A stretch of DNA of 64,000 nt from Domibacillus epiphyticus. Lineage in GTDB: Bacteria; Bacillota; Bacilli; Bacillales; Domibacillaceae. The stretch covers positions 1-64,000 of the forward strand of contig NZ_MSFI01000014.1 of NCBI RefSeq assembly GCF_001975785.1, read 5' to 3'. Below are positions 1-8,918 of this stretch, in pieces (the first letter of the stretch is position 1; the number at the start of each line of letters is the position of its first letter). The notes under the pieces were generated by a model that was given only the letters and a program-made list of their open reading frames with translations, made no database searches and was not told where the DNA came from. A program made the translations under genes and the position numbers.

Positions 1-119
1 AAAAACGATTAGGGATTTAAAAACGTAAGTTTTTCAGTGCCCTCTGCATTGCGCTGTCTCTTTCTTTTTGATTAAAAAAGGCAAGATACCGACATGAAGA
101 AAAAAAGTTTTTATCGAAT

Positions 120-136
120 GTTCCGTATAAGAGAAC
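120..136. promoter_or_regulatory. Candidate operator of the Rieske operon
   Basis: The 17-bp palindrome GTTCCGTATAAGAGAAC has GTTC/GAAC arms 9 bases apart. A near copy, GTTCTGTATAAAAGAAC, lies at 3397-3413 upstream of the second unit of this cluster. It sits just upstream of a TATAAT-like -10 at 166-171. Its form resembles sites of IclR-type regulators, but that family assignment is inference and no regulator gene is in the window. Confidence 0.5.
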
Positions 137-219
137 TCAAAAAACAGACAGGGTTATTCCCCTTTTATAATGTGTTTATAACAAAAACATAATTATATAG
201 TGATGAAGGAGTGGGTGTT

Positions 220-1494
220 ATGTTAAAGAAAGAGGATAATGAAAAGCTTTGCCGGACTGATGCGGGGACACCAATGGGGGGAGTGTTCAGACGTTACTGG
301 ATTCCAGCATTATTGTCAGAAGAGGTGCCTGAAAAAGATTGCCCCCCTATAAACGTGAAATTGTTAGGCGAAGAGCTGGTAGCTTTCCGCGATTCAGAAG
401 GAAAAGTAGCCATTATAGATGCTTATTGCCCCCACAGACGGGCCAAGTTATTTTGGGGTCGTAATGAAGAATGTGGTCTAAGATGTGTATATCACGGATG
501 GAAGTTTGACCGGGATGGTAAATGTGTTGACATGCCGAATGAGCCGGAGGAAAGCAGATTTAAACATAAAGTACAATTGACAGCTTATCCAACATGGGAG
601 AAATCAGGGATTGTGTGGACGTATATGGGACCGAAAGAGGAACAGCCGAGCATTCCGGACTATGAATGGCTGCGTGCACCTGAAACTCACTTTCAAGTCT
701 CTAAAACTTATGAAGGATGCAATTGGCTGCAAGCATTAGAAGGTGGTATTGACACGTCACACTCATCGTTTGCCCATAACAACAATATTCAAGATAAAAA
801 CTCAATGAGGAGCCGGGCGACAAATCCAAAATTGGAAGTAGATAAAACTGAATACGGTTTCAAATATGTAGGAATTCGTGATTTAAAGGAAGACGGAAAT
901 TATATAAGAGCTTACCAGTTTATTATGCCGGCTCAGCAAATGCGCGGGCAAATGATGAAATGGCATGATGGGAGCCGGGAGGAATATCCGACAATCAGAG
1001 GCCATTTCTGGGTCCCTATTGATGATGAAAGTGTGTGGGTATGGAATTTTAAATATACAAGTGAACCATCAATTCCACTGGATCCTGAGTTTTCCATGCA
1101 GCAGGAAATTCTTTTCGGACGTGGTCCAGATGATATGCTGCCCGGATATCGTCTGAAGCGGAATCCATCAAATGACTTTTTAATCGATCGAGAGCTTCAA
1201 CGAACGAAGACGTTTACGGGTATTTCAGGCATCAATACGCAAGATTATGCACTTCAGGAAACGATGGAAAAACCATTTCCAGACCGCACGAAAGAACGGT
1301 TAGGAACAGCTGACTTAGCCATCATTGCCGCCCGGCAAATGCTGCTGGAAGCCACAAGGGATATCGAAGCGGGTCGTAAATTAAAAGGATCAGATCCGGA
1401 AGCGTATCGGAATGTACGGGCTTGCGATCAATTTCTCCCGAAAGGCGTGGATTGGAGAGAAGGATTAAAGGATGAGATGCTGGCAAAATTTTAA
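220..1494 (+). CDS. Rieske [2Fe-2S] aromatic ring-hydroxylating oxygenase, alpha subunit
   Basis: This 424-aa protein has an N-terminal Rieske domain with the pair CPHRRAKL ... CVYHGWKF (C-x-H, then C-x2-H), which ligates a [2Fe-2S] cluster. The catalytic part carries GGIDTSHSSFAHNN, matching the D-x2-H-x4-H ligands of the mononuclear iron. The layout is that of phthalate 4,5-dioxygenase-type oxygenases and O-demethylases, which hydroxylate an aromatic or heterocyclic substrate with electrons from a separate reductase. No reductase or ferredoxin is nearby, so a partner must be encoded elsewhere. The start chosen is the ATG at 220 after GAAGGAG. It heads a run with an amidohydrolase and a binding lipoprotein. 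The substrate cannot be read from sequence. Confidence 0.85.
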   Translation: MLKKEDNEKLCRTDAGTPMGGVFRRYWIPALLSEEVPEKDCPPINVKLLGEELVAFRDSEGKVAIIDAYCPHRRAKLFWGRNEECGLRCVYHGWKFDRDGKCVDMPNEPEESRFKHKVQLTAYPTWEKSGIVWTYMGPKEEQPSIPDYEWLRAPETHFQVSKTYEGCNWLQALEGGIDTSHSSFAHNNNIQDKNSMRSRATNPKLEVDKTEYGFKYVGIRDLKEDGNYIRAYQFIMPAQQMRGQMMKWHDGSREEYPTIRGHFWVPIDDESVWVWNFKYTSEPSIPLDPEFSMQQEILFGRGPDDMLPGYRLKRNPSNDFLIDRELQRTKTFTGISGINTQDYALQETMEKPFPDRTKERLGTADLAIIAARQMLLEATRDIEAGRKLKGSDPEAYRNVRACDQFLPKGVDWREGLKDEMLAKF

Positions 1495-1568
1495 GATAGA
1501 ATTGTAATGCATCCCTTTATGTATAGAACTGTAAAAACGCAATTCGTTAACCAAAAGAGGTGGAATGT

Positions 1569-2210
1569 GTGGCGATTTGGGATGAAATATTGGGTGAAGA
1601 AGATAAAAAAAGATTTCTGAAGTCTAACATGGGTGGAACAAGGGGCTTTGGGAAAGCACCAGCACTGTTAATTGTGGATATGACGTATGGCTTTACCGAT
1701 AGCAAATTTCGTCTAGGTCATTCAGAAAGCGGATATCCGGCCGTAGAAGCTACTTCTCGCCTTTTGGAAAGATCAAGGAGAAAAATGATTCCTATCTTTT
1801 TCACCATTCCATTTTCTGAATCCCATCCGTCAGGAATTGGACTGTGGAAAGGCGGGGAGAGAAAAACAGATGAAGAAAATACAATTGTTACCCAACTTAA
1901 ACCACGTGACAATGAGGTCGTCTTACAGAAAAGAAGACCAAGCGCATTTTTTGGAACAAGCCTGGTTGATATGCTTATTTTCCATGGTATTGACAGCTTA
2001 ATCATTACTGGTTTAACAACAAGCGGATGTGTTCGTGCCAGTGTTGTGGATGCATTTTCTTATAATTATAAAGTGATTGTTCCAGAAGAATGTGTTGGAG
2101 ACCGCAGTCAGATTTCTCATAAAACTAGTTTAATGGATATTCACATGAAATACGGCGACGTAATAAAAATGGATGACATAATGGAATGGATGGATCAAAA
2201 CCTTTTGTAA
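1569..2210 (+). CDS. Isochorismatase-family cysteine hydrolase (carbamoylsarcosine amidase-like)
   Basis: This 213-aa protein has the family triad: Asp in LLIVDMTYGF, Lys in VLQKRRPSAF, and the nucleophilic Cys in TTSGCVRAS. The family includes isochorismatases, nicotinamidases and N-carbamoylsarcosine amidohydrolases. The spacing and the FFGTSL motif fit the carbamoylsarcosine branch, which suggests cleavage of a ureido or amide nitrogen. The start is taken as the GTG at 1569, with AAGAGGTGG placed 5-7 bases before it; the upstream GTG at 1560 lies inside that ribosome binding site. It follows the Rieske gene by 74 bases and is probably cotranscribed. The pairing suggests a ring-opening or deamidation step after oxygenation, which is inference. 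Confidence 0.8.
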   Translation: MAIWDEILGEEDKKRFLKSNMGGTRGFGKAPALLIVDMTYGFTDSKFRLGHSESGYPAVEATSRLLERSRRKMIPIFFTIPFSESHPSGIGLWKGGERKTDEENTIVTQLKPRDNEVVLQKRRPSAFFGTSLVDMLIFHGIDSLIITGLTTSGCVRASVVDAFSYNYKVIVPEECVGDRSQISHKTSLMDIHMKYGDVIKMDDIMEWMDQNLL

Positions 2211-2273
2211 TATAACAATGATTTCAAACCAATGAGAGTCTGAGATTACTTCAGAAAGTGGGAGGATTAAAGG

Positions 2274-3311
2274 ATGGACTTTCTAAAGTATGGTCTTTTA
2301 TGGAAAGGTTTTGCTGCCAGTTTATTGTTCGTAATCCTGATTGGCCTCATGGGCTGTACACAACAAGCAGATGTTTCGACATCGGAAAGTGAAGTCAGTA
2401 AAAACGCAGGGAAAAAAATGCCCGCTGAAATAGAACAAGTGCATATAGGTTTACCATCAAAGCAAAACATGAGCTATATTCCTTTTCTTGTAGCTGATAA
2501 GAAAGGGATTTATAAAAAATATAATTTGGATGTGAAATTTACGTACGTCCAAGGTGGTGTCCTTGCGTTGAGGGGCTTGCAAACGGGTGATTTTGACCTC
2601 ATTTCCTCTCTTCCGGAATCTGTCATTACAGGCGTGGCAGAAGGAGCCAACGTAAAAATTATCGGTACATTGGATAACCAATCCATGTATTCGATATACG
2701 TTTCCAAAGATATTCAGAAGATTAGTGATTTAAAGGGAAATAATGCTGCTGGAATGGTAACGGGGAACGGAACGAATATTCAATTGGAGTATTGGTTGAA
2801 GAAAAAGGGATTTGTACCAAACAAAGATGTTAGAATTGTCAATGCCGGTGATAATGCTGAACGGCTCCTGGCGCTTCAGCAAGGTCAGGCATCGGTAACT
2901 ATTCTAAGTCCTCCGACTGATTTAAAAGCGGATGAGTTAGGGCTTAAACGTTATCTAATGAGGGATGAACTTAAAACATATAACCATAATATGATTTCCG
3001 CTAATGGGAACTTAATTAAAACAAAACCTGAGGTTATTTACGCATTTATGTCTGCACATTCTGAAGCGGTGAAGTATGTAAAAAATGAAACAAACCGGGA
3101 TGAAATCATCAGCATAATCATGAATGACATGCAAATGAGCAAATCTAATGCTGAAAAGTCTTTCGATTTTGTACTGCCAGCATTGGCTGATAAAGGAAAG
3201 ATGAACATAGAAGGTGTTGAGTGGGCGATCGATACAGTAAAAGAAGCGGAAATATCAGACAAAGATGTAACGATCGATCAATTGATAGATGAAAGGTTTT
3301 ATGCCGAATAA
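2274..3311 (+). CDS. ABC-type substrate-binding lipoprotein, NMT1/SsuA-like
   Basis: This 345-aa protein has a lipoprotein signal: a hydrophobic stretch at residues 11-27, then lipobox LMGC with Cys28. The mature part is a periplasmic-binding fold of the NMT1/SsuA/TauA type. Its start (HIGLPSKQNMSYIPFLVADKKG), the 'LDVKF...GG' segment and 'LQTGDFDLISSLPE' are typical of binding proteins for thiamine precursors, nitrate, taurine and aromatic acids. No permease or ATPase is adjacent, so it either uses an unlinked transporter or acts as an orphan receptor. It closes the first transcription unit and a strong terminator follows. The ligand is probably the substrate of the Rieske enzyme upstream; that is inferred from context only. 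Confidence 0.8.
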   Translation: MDFLKYGLLWKGFAASLLFVILIGLMGCTQQADVSTSESEVSKNAGKKMPAEIEQVHIGLPSKQNMSYIPFLVADKKGIYKKYNLDVKFTYVQGGVLALRGLQTGDFDLISSLPESVITGVAEGANVKIIGTLDNQSMYSIYVSKDIQKISDLKGNNAAGMVTGNGTNIQLEYWLKKKGFVPNKDVRIVNAGDNAERLLALQQGQASVTILSPPTDLKADELGLKRYLMRDELKTYNHNMISANGNLIKTKPEVIYAFMSAHSEAVKYVKNETNRDEIISIIMNDMQMSKSNAEKSFDFVLPALADKGKMNIEGVEWAIDTVKEAEISDKDVTIDQLIDERFYAE

Positions 3312-3340
3312 CGAAGCAAAAAGGATTAATAGCGCATTTA

Positions 3341-3378
3341 GACCTTTGCGGGTATGCCGACGCAAAGGTTATTTTTTT
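3341..3378 (+). terminator. Rho-independent terminator after the binding-protein gene
   Basis: The arms ACCTTTGCG and CGCAAAGGT enclose about 10 bases and are followed by ATTTTTTT. It separates the Rieske unit from the reductoisomerase-fragment unit. Confidence 0.85.
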
Positions 3379-3396
3379 ATAAAGTAACGGACTGTT

Positions 3397-3413
3397 GTTC
3401 TGTATAAAAGAAC
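3397..3413. promoter_or_regulatory. Second copy of the cluster operator
   Basis: GTTCTGTATAAAAGAAC differs from the palindrome at 120-136 at only two positions. It lies about 95 bases before the next start codon. Co-control of both units by one regulator is the simple reading. Confidence 0.5.
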
Positions 3414-3507
3414 GAAATGGACTACTATCCTATATAAGTATGTAAAATAAAATCAATAAACGTTGACTTGATCAAATTCAGGTATTTTAACAGGGAGGTA
3501 ATGGTAC

Positions 3508-3741
3508 ATGATGCCATCAAAGCTACAAGTTCCAGATTATTTATACGGGAAAACTATCGCCATTTTAGGCTATAGCAGTGAAGGGAAGGAATACGCCCGA
3601 TTGCTTCGTGAACAACAAATTCCGGTTGTGATCGGTTTAAGACCTGTCGACGATACATGGACGGAGGCTGAGCGGGATGGATTTGAAGTGAAAACGCTGT
3701 GGGAAGCAGTAGAATCGGCTAGTATTATTCAAGTTTGGTAA
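3508..3741 (+). CDS. Stand-alone N-terminal Rossmann domain of ketol-acid reductoisomerase type
   Basis: This 77-aa protein aligns by eye with the start of IlvC: GKTIAILGYSSEGKEYARLLRE carries the dinucleotide-binding glycine pattern, and GLRPVDDTW and DGFEVKTLWEAVESA follow as in KARI. The protein ends where the Rossmann domain is half complete, so the catalytic C-terminal knotted domain is absent. GGGAGG lies 9 bases upstream of the ATG and the frame is clean, so it may be an expressed small protein rather than decay. The next gene starts only 15 bases after the stop. It could be a remnant or a dinucleotide- or ligand-sensing stub; the function is unknown. Confidence 0.6.
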   Translation: MMPSKLQVPDYLYGKTIAILGYSSEGKEYARLLREQQIPVVIGLRPVDDTWTEAERDGFEVKTLWEAVESASIIQVW

Positions 3742-3756
3742 AGGTGAATACCTAAA

Positions 3757-4734
3757 ATGGGAGAATTATACGCATTGTTGGCCGCTTTCTCTTTTGCTTG
3801 TGCGAATGTGATGGTGAAAAAAGGAGCAAAGTCCAAAACGGATGATAATGGTGCTTTTTTATCCGTCTTGATCACCCTGTTTCTTGCTGGATTTTTCGTT
3901 ATCTGGAGAGGGTTATTTCATGGCTGGGTACCCTTAAATATAGAAGGAATATGGTGGTTTGTATTAGCTGGTATTTTGACTGCTTTTATGGGACGAACGC
4001 TTTTATATACATCTATCCAGCATTTAGGTTCTGTTAGGGCATCGGCCATCAAACGTTTAAACCCTCTTTTTGCTGTTATTTTAGGGATATTATTTCTTCA
4101 CGAGTCATTAAACATTTGGATTATCGCCGGGATTGTATTAATCTTTTGCAGTTCAGCTGTTCTAATGTATGAATCCTTGTTGGCAGCTAAAAGAAAGAAA
4201 AAAGAGACTGATGATTTACAGATCCCGGCTCTTCAAGAGGCTGCATTAGATGAGGCAGATCAAAAACAACATAAATGGTTCGAAAAGATAAAGATACTCG
4301 CGGGTTTTGGATATTTGTATGGGATCATTTCGGCACTGTCCTATGCAGTTGGATATGTAGTCAGAAAAGAAGGGCTGGAGGAAATACCTGACCCTTATAT
4401 TGGGACATTGATCGGCGCGTTTGTCGGAATGATTGTATTTTTTATTCTTTCCTTATTTCAGAAGAGGTACAGGCGGTCAATACAGTCAACATTTAAACGT
4501 TTTCGCCCGTGGCTGTTTGGTGCAGGAATAGCCACTTCATTCGGCCAAATTCTTTATTTTGCTGCATTAACGCAGAGTGGAGTTTCTCAAGTCGCCGTGA
4601 TTGCTTCAACCGATGTCATCTTTACATTGTTTTTGTCGTCTATCGTCTTCAAAACACAGGAAGGTGTTACCAGTACTGTCATTTTTGCGTCTATAGCAGC
4701 GATGGCAGGGGCAGGGTTAATCGCAATAGGTTAA
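3757..4734 (+). CDS. EamA/DMT-family transporter
   Basis: This 325-aa protein is very hydrophobic and consists of two EamA repeats (about residues 3-136 and 185-323), giving ten predicted membrane helices. A charged cytoplasmic linker (KRKKKETDD...) separates them. The second halves carry the usual motifs 'GRTLLYTSIQHLGSVRASAIKRLNPLFAVILG' in part and 'LTQSGVSQVAVIASTDVIFTLF' in part. DMT proteins usually export metabolites or amino acids. It sits between the reductoisomerase fragment and the aldolase and probably moves the substrate or product of this pathway. The substrate cannot be read from the sequence. Confidence 0.85.
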   Translation: MGELYALLAAFSFACANVMVKKGAKSKTDDNGAFLSVLITLFLAGFFVIWRGLFHGWVPLNIEGIWWFVLAGILTAFMGRTLLYTSIQHLGSVRASAIKRLNPLFAVILGILFLHESLNIWIIAGIVLIFCSSAVLMYESLLAAKRKKKETDDLQIPALQEAALDEADQKQHKWFEKIKILAGFGYLYGIISALSYAVGYVVRKEGLEEIPDPYIGTLIGAFVGMIVFFILSLFQKRYRRSIQSTFKRFRPWLFGAGIATSFGQILYFAALTQSGVSQVAVIASTDVIFTLFLSSIVFKTQEGVTSTVIFASIAAMAGAGLIAIG

Positions 4735-4759
4735 AAAAAGCATAAGCAGGGGGAAGAAT

Positions 4760-5449
4760 ATGCACGATCAGTCTCTTAAGACGTTGAAGAAACAGCTGGC
4801 CGCAGCCATCCGAATGATGGAAAAAGAAAAACATATTGATTTTAATGGACACATGAGCGCGAGAGTACCAAAAACGGATTTCATTCTTATTAATTCCGCT
4901 TCAGCGAGTCGGAGCTCGTTAACAGAAGAAGATATTATTATGACTGATTTAAAGGGGGCAGTTGTTGAAGGTGAAGGGAGGCCGCCTAATGAAATTCCAC
5001 TTCATACAAGAATTTACAATCAGAGAACAGATGTTCAATCCATTGCTCATACACATCCACGCTGGTCTACATTGTTTACGATCGCAAACATTCCGTTGCG
5101 TCCCGTTATTATGCAGGGGGCTGTACTTGGAGAAATCCCTGTATTTTCTAAATCTAAGTCGATAAGTGATCATACGATCGCTGATGAGTTGGCTGAAAAG
5201 CTATCAGAACACCACATCATTTTATTGAAAGCACATGGAGCCGTTATTACCGGCAGTACAATTGTGGAAACCTTTGTCAAAAGTATATTTTTAGAAGAAA
5301 ATGCGAACAGGCAATATATGGCCAGTCAAATGGGGTATGCACAGTCTCTGGAAATAGAAGAAATACACCATTCAGCACAGTTTATTTGGAAGTCTAACAA
5401 TATACAAAAAGTATGGGATTATTATTATAGTCATTTGTCTTTGACTTGA
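4760..5449 (+). CDS. Class II aldolase/adducin-family protein
   Basis: This 229-aa protein has the metal site of fuculose-phosphate aldolases: Glu in PPNEIPLH, the pair HTH in SIAHTHPRW, and a third His in LKAHGAVI. Members cleave or decarboxylate hydroxylated acids or sugar phosphates and use zinc or another divalent metal. GGGGGAAG lies 6 bases before the ATG. It is the last gene of the second unit, 25 bases after the EamA gene. Together with the Rieske oxygenase and hydrolase it suggests a catabolic route ending in a retro-aldol or decarboxylation step. The exact reaction is unknown. Confidence 0.8.
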   Translation: MHDQSLKTLKKQLAAAIRMMEKEKHIDFNGHMSARVPKTDFILINSASASRSSLTEEDIIMTDLKGAVVEGEGRPPNEIPLHTRIYNQRTDVQSIAHTHPRWSTLFTIANIPLRPVIMQGAVLGEIPVFSKSKSISDHTIADELAEKLSEHHIILLKAHGAVITGSTIVETFVKSIFLEENANRQYMASQMGYAQSLEIEEIHHSAQFIWKSNNIQKVWDYYYSHLSLT

Positions 5450-5576
5450 TGATTAATAGCTTCAGATAAAAGTACCTCACTCTTTCTTTTCAATTCAGGC
5501 GGTTTGCTCAATGCAGGCTGCTTTTTCTGCATGTTATAATAAATGAGATATAGATGTATGAACACTATTCGTGGAG

Positions 5577-6773
5577 ATGAAATTGTGTATTTATAATCCA
5601 AATAAGGGACGCGTGATCTTTCATATAGATGCGAATGCTTTTTTTGCGAGTGTAGAAATGGCAGAAGATCCATCACTCCAGAATAAGCCTGTTATTGTCG
5701 CTGGTAATCCTGCTGAAAGGAAGGGGATTGTGGTCGCAGCAAATTATTTATGCAAAAAACGCGGCGTATATACGACGATGCCTTTATGGAAAGCCCTAAA
5801 AATCGTACCGGAAGCCATTGTAAAAAAGCCAAATCACAAATTGTACAAAGCATATTCAGTAAAAATTTTTGATTTTTTGACAGCTATCTCTCCAATCATT
5901 GAGGTTGCGTCCATTGATGAAGCCTATGTAGATGTTACTCACTGCCAGTATTTAGGTTCACCAATCCACATAGCTCAATCCATTCAAAGGGACATTTTAC
6001 ATTTGTTTAACATCCCCGTATCGATCGGGATTGCACCCAATAAGTTTTTAGCAAAAATGGCAAGTGATATGCAAAAGCCCCTTGGAATAACCGTATTACG
6101 AAAACGTGACATTGAACGTGTTTTGTGGGACAAACCGGTTCAGGATACGTACGGCATCGGAAAAAAAACCGCAGAAAAACTGCATGAACATGGCATTGCC
6201 ACGATCGGGGATCTGGCCAAAGCAGATGTGAAATGGGTGGAAAGTATTCTTGGATTCAGAGGCATTCATCTTCACGGCTGCGTAAATGGAACAGACGGCA
6301 GACCTGTAAATCCGGATGCGAATACTTCTTATAAAAGCATCGGAAACTCCACAACGTTTCCGGAAAATATTACAGCTCCAAGTACGATTTCAGACAAAAT
6401 GAAACTCCTTTCCAGCATGGTCAGTGAGAGAATGAAACAGAAGAAAGTCGTCTCGCGTACAATTCAGATAATGATTCGATACGGCAATTTCAAAACGATT
6501 ACGAGAAGCCAGACGATAGAGAAAGATATTTGGAACGAGGAAGACATTCTTTATCACGCTGAAAAGCTGTTTTATAAACATTGGAATGGAGATCCTGTCA
6601 GACTTATTGGCATTACAGCGCAAAACGTTATAAAAAAAAATGAAATGACGACTCAGTTAGACATTTTTTCATTTGCGGAAGAAGCGGGTAAAGTTGAACC
6701 TTTGATGACCGCCGTAGATGAGCTAAAACGAAAATTTGGCGAATCGATAATAAAAAAAGGGTCAGAATTGTGA
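5577..6773 (+). CDS. dinB: Y-family DNA polymerase IV
   Basis: This 398-aa protein starts with RVIFHIDANAFFASVE and has SIDEAYVDV, the two catalytic carboxylate motifs of Y-family polymerases. A helix-hairpin-helix segment (TYGIGKKTAEKL) and a C-terminal little-finger domain follow. Its role is error-prone translesion synthesis past stalled forks. The length fits DinB/YqjH. Starts are ambiguous: GTG 5571, ATG 5577 and TTG 5583 are in frame, and the only Shine-Dalgarno (GGAG at 5572-5575) favours TTG 5583 or ATG 5577. I see no clear beta-clamp motif at the C-terminus beyond QLDIFSF, which is a good clamp-binding candidate. No SOS box is evident upstream. Confidence 0.9.
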   Translation: MKLCIYNPNKGRVIFHIDANAFFASVEMAEDPSLQNKPVIVAGNPAERKGIVVAANYLCKKRGVYTTMPLWKALKIVPEAIVKKPNHKLYKAYSVKIFDFLTAISPIIEVASIDEAYVDVTHCQYLGSPIHIAQSIQRDILHLFNIPVSIGIAPNKFLAKMASDMQKPLGITVLRKRDIERVLWDKPVQDTYGIGKKTAEKLHEHGIATIGDLAKADVKWVESILGFRGIHLHGCVNGTDGRPVNPDANTSYKSIGNSTTFPENITAPSTISDKMKLLSSMVSERMKQKKVVSRTIQIMIRYGNFKTITRSQTIEKDIWNEEDILYHAEKLFYKHWNGDPVRLIGITAQNVIKKNEMTTQLDIFSFAEEAGKVEPLMTAVDELKRKFGESIIKKGSEL

Positions 6774-7199
6774 TTAATAGTGGAAAAAGTAAAAAGTCGT
6801 TTTAGCATTTGATGACAATTTACGCTTATCATGTCAACTTCTTGTTAATGGATCTGTTACTGTTCGTCCATTTATGACAACTGAAATCGCTGGGTTAAAG
6901 CCGGTCCGAGACCGGAAAATTAATTTGACGGGTTTGTTTCCTTTTAGGGAATTTATTGAAGGCTGCTTTCTCAATTATTTCTAAATGTAAATACGTTTTC
7001 TTAAAGGCTTCGGGTTTTCTCTCGGGGCTATTTGGCATTTGCATTTTTTTGATAGTGAAATTGTAATGAAACGTACACTTAGATGGGAGGCTGTAAATCG
7101 AAAAATTTCCAATCAATTATTGAGGTTTATTTTATCCCTTTTCAGTATAATGAGAGCAGGATGTTAAAGATTTGAAAGAAAATGAGGGCGTGAATAGAG
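6774..7199. other. Intergenic region with one small hairpin
   Basis: I see no coding region here. A perfect hairpin CCGGTC-CGA-GACCGG lies at 6901-6915 without a T-run, so it is not a normal terminator. A TATAAT -10 at 7146-7151 probably serves the RsbR-like gene; the -35 is weak. Confidence 0.4.
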
Positions 7200-8015
7200 A
7201 TGAATTCAATTGAAACAGTAGCTGCATATTTAATAGAAAACGCTGAATCATTAGCTGGCCAAATCGTTGATGATATATTGTCTAAATTTCAATTTGATGT
7301 GCCGAAAGGGGAAATTGAGCAAGCAGTCACTGTTTATACTGAGTTTATTGAATACTTAGGAGAGGCGATTACAAGCGAGGATGAAAAAGTACCAAAAGGG
7401 CTTCTTGAATGGAGCAAAAAAAACGGTGAACGAGAAGCATCATTAATGGGAAGAATTTCAAGCGTTATTGAGCGCTATCCTGAAACCCGTCTTGTTTTTA
7501 TAAAACGTATGACAGCGGTCACTATGGAGCATGGACTTGCTACAGGGGAAGTAGCAATGGTGAATAGACGCGCGAATTACATGCTTGATATTAGTATTAC
7601 CGAGACAGTTCGTGCATTTGAACGATACACAGCAAACATCATAAAAGAAAGGCAGCGCGAAATAAATGAACTGTCAGCTCCCATTGTGCCAATCCAAGAT
7701 GGGATTGCAGTTTTACCTTTGATTGGATCGATTGATTCAGACAGAGCGGATCACCTTTTAAATCATGTCGTTCCAAGGATCTCAGAACTGAAAATAGAAT
7801 GTCTGATCATGGATTTTTCGGGGATCGTCACAATTGATACAGAGGTTGCTTCTCATCTTTTTGCCATCCATGACATTTTAGGTTTATTAGGCATAAACAT
7901 TATTGCGACAGGTATCCGGCCTGATTTAGCATCACGGGTTGTAAGGGAAGGCATTGACTTTTCTACAGTCCAAACTTTTGCCACTGTAAAGCAAGCAATA
8001 GAAAACATGGCATGA
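7200..8015 (+). CDS. RsbR-family stressosome protein (N-terminal globin-like, C-terminal STAS)
   Basis: This 271-aa protein has an N-terminal RsbR_N-like helical domain (about residues 1-150, ending in the helix RAFERYTANIIKERQREI). A STAS domain follows, starting at the standard PIVPIQDGIAVLPLIGSID junction. STAS residues around DFSGIVTIDTEVASHLF include the threonines that RsbT-type kinases phosphorylate in RsbR. Such proteins form the stressosome shell with RsbS and gate sigma-B activation. No rsbS or rsbT is adjacent, as is common for RsbR paralogues in Bacillaceae. It is monocistronic and ends before a bidirectional terminator. Confidence 0.85.
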   Translation: MNSIETVAAYLIENAESLAGQIVDDILSKFQFDVPKGEIEQAVTVYTEFIEYLGEAITSEDEKVPKGLLEWSKKNGEREASLMGRISSVIERYPETRLVFIKRMTAVTMEHGLATGEVAMVNRRANYMLDISITETVRAFERYTANIIKERQREINELSAPIVPIQDGIAVLPLIGSIDSDRADHLLNHVVPRISELKIECLIMDFSGIVTIDTEVASHLFAIHDILGLLGINIIATGIRPDLASRVVREGIDFSTVQTFATVKQAIENMA

Positions 8016-8108
8016 TTAATCGGTTAGAAAACAAATAAAAAGTATACAAATAGAATCGTATATATACAAATGCAGCCACTTGGCTGGTTTTCGTACTAAG
8101 AAGAATAG

Positions 8109-8139
8109 AAAACACCGATCGTCTTTAGATCGGTGTTTT
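8109..8139. terminator. Bidirectional terminator between the RsbR-like and SDR genes
   Basis: The perfect arms AAAACACCGATC / GATCGGTGTTTT have a 7-base loop. It serves the plus-strand RsbR-like gene and the minus-strand dehydrogenase. Confidence 0.8.
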
Positions 8140-8153
8140 CAGTATTATAAACA

Positions 8154-8918
8154 TTAATCCATGACCAATCCGCCATCCACAACCAAATTTTGACCAGTAA
8201 CGGCTCTGCTCCATGGGGAAGCAAAGAACAAAATAGAATACGCAACATCCTCAGGAGAAGTGACTTTCTGAAGGGGCGTACTTTCTTTAATAATCGAGAA
8301 AACAGCATCAGGTGTCGCCGCACTGGCATCTGTTTTTTCCAGTAGACCGCCCGATACCATATTTACTGTAATCCCATCTGCACCAAGCTCTTTTGCCATA
8401 TTTCTTGTCAGCCCAAGAAGTGCGGCTTTGCTCGTATTGTAATCGTGGTATGCAACGACTGGATTTTGAAATAGGTTGGTGCCAATGTTAATAATTTTTC
8501 CGAAATGCGCCTCAGCCATGTCGTGTCTCCCAGCCTTTAGCGTGTTCAACGCACCTAAAATACTGCCTTCAAACTGGGTTTGGAAATCTGACCATTCAAT
8601 AGTATCCAAATTCTTTTTCTGATCTCCATTAAACGTAAAATCAATTAGCGCATTGTTAACAATTGTCGTAATGGGCTGACCGAAATGTGCTCTTGCATGT
8701 TCAAACATCCTTTTCACTTCTTTTTCATTCCGCACATCGGCACGAATTGCAATCGATCTGTCCTTGCCGATACTTGAAACGACTTCATTTGCTTTCACTT
8801 CATTATTGACGTAGTTCACAACAACTTTCGCTCCCTCACGTCCAAATACTTTTGCTGTCGCTGCACCAAGTCCCCGGCTCGCTCCAGTTACCAATACAAC
8901 TTGATCACGAATATCCAT
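8154..8918 (-). CDS. Short-chain dehydrogenase/reductase (3-oxoacyl-ACP reductase type)
   Basis: This 254-aa classical SDR has the cofactor motif VTGASRGLGAAT at the N-terminus. The catalytic region includes the Tyr and Lys of YHDYNTSKAALLGLTRNMAKELG, and the C-terminus ends in GQNLVVDGGLVMD. The catalytic Tyr sits in YNTSK instead of the usual YSASK. NADPH is likely because of the Arg after GAS. The start is ATG 8918, with AAGGAGA 8 bases upstream. It is monocistronic and resembles the SDR oxidoreductases near B. subtilis FabG paralogues. The substrate is unknown. Confidence 0.85.
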   Translation of the reverse strand: MDIRDQVVLVTGASRGLGAATAKVFGREGAKVVVNYVNNEVKANEVVSSIGKDRSIAIRADVRNEKEVKRMFEHARAHFGQPITTIVNNALIDFTFNGDQKKNLDTIEWSDFQTQFEGSILGALNTLKAGRHDMAEAHFGKIINIGTNLFQNPVVAYHDYNTSKAALLGLTRNMAKELGADGITVNMVSGGLLEKTDASAATPDAVFSIIKESTPLQKVTSPEDVAYSILFFASPWSRAVTGQNLVVDGGLVMD

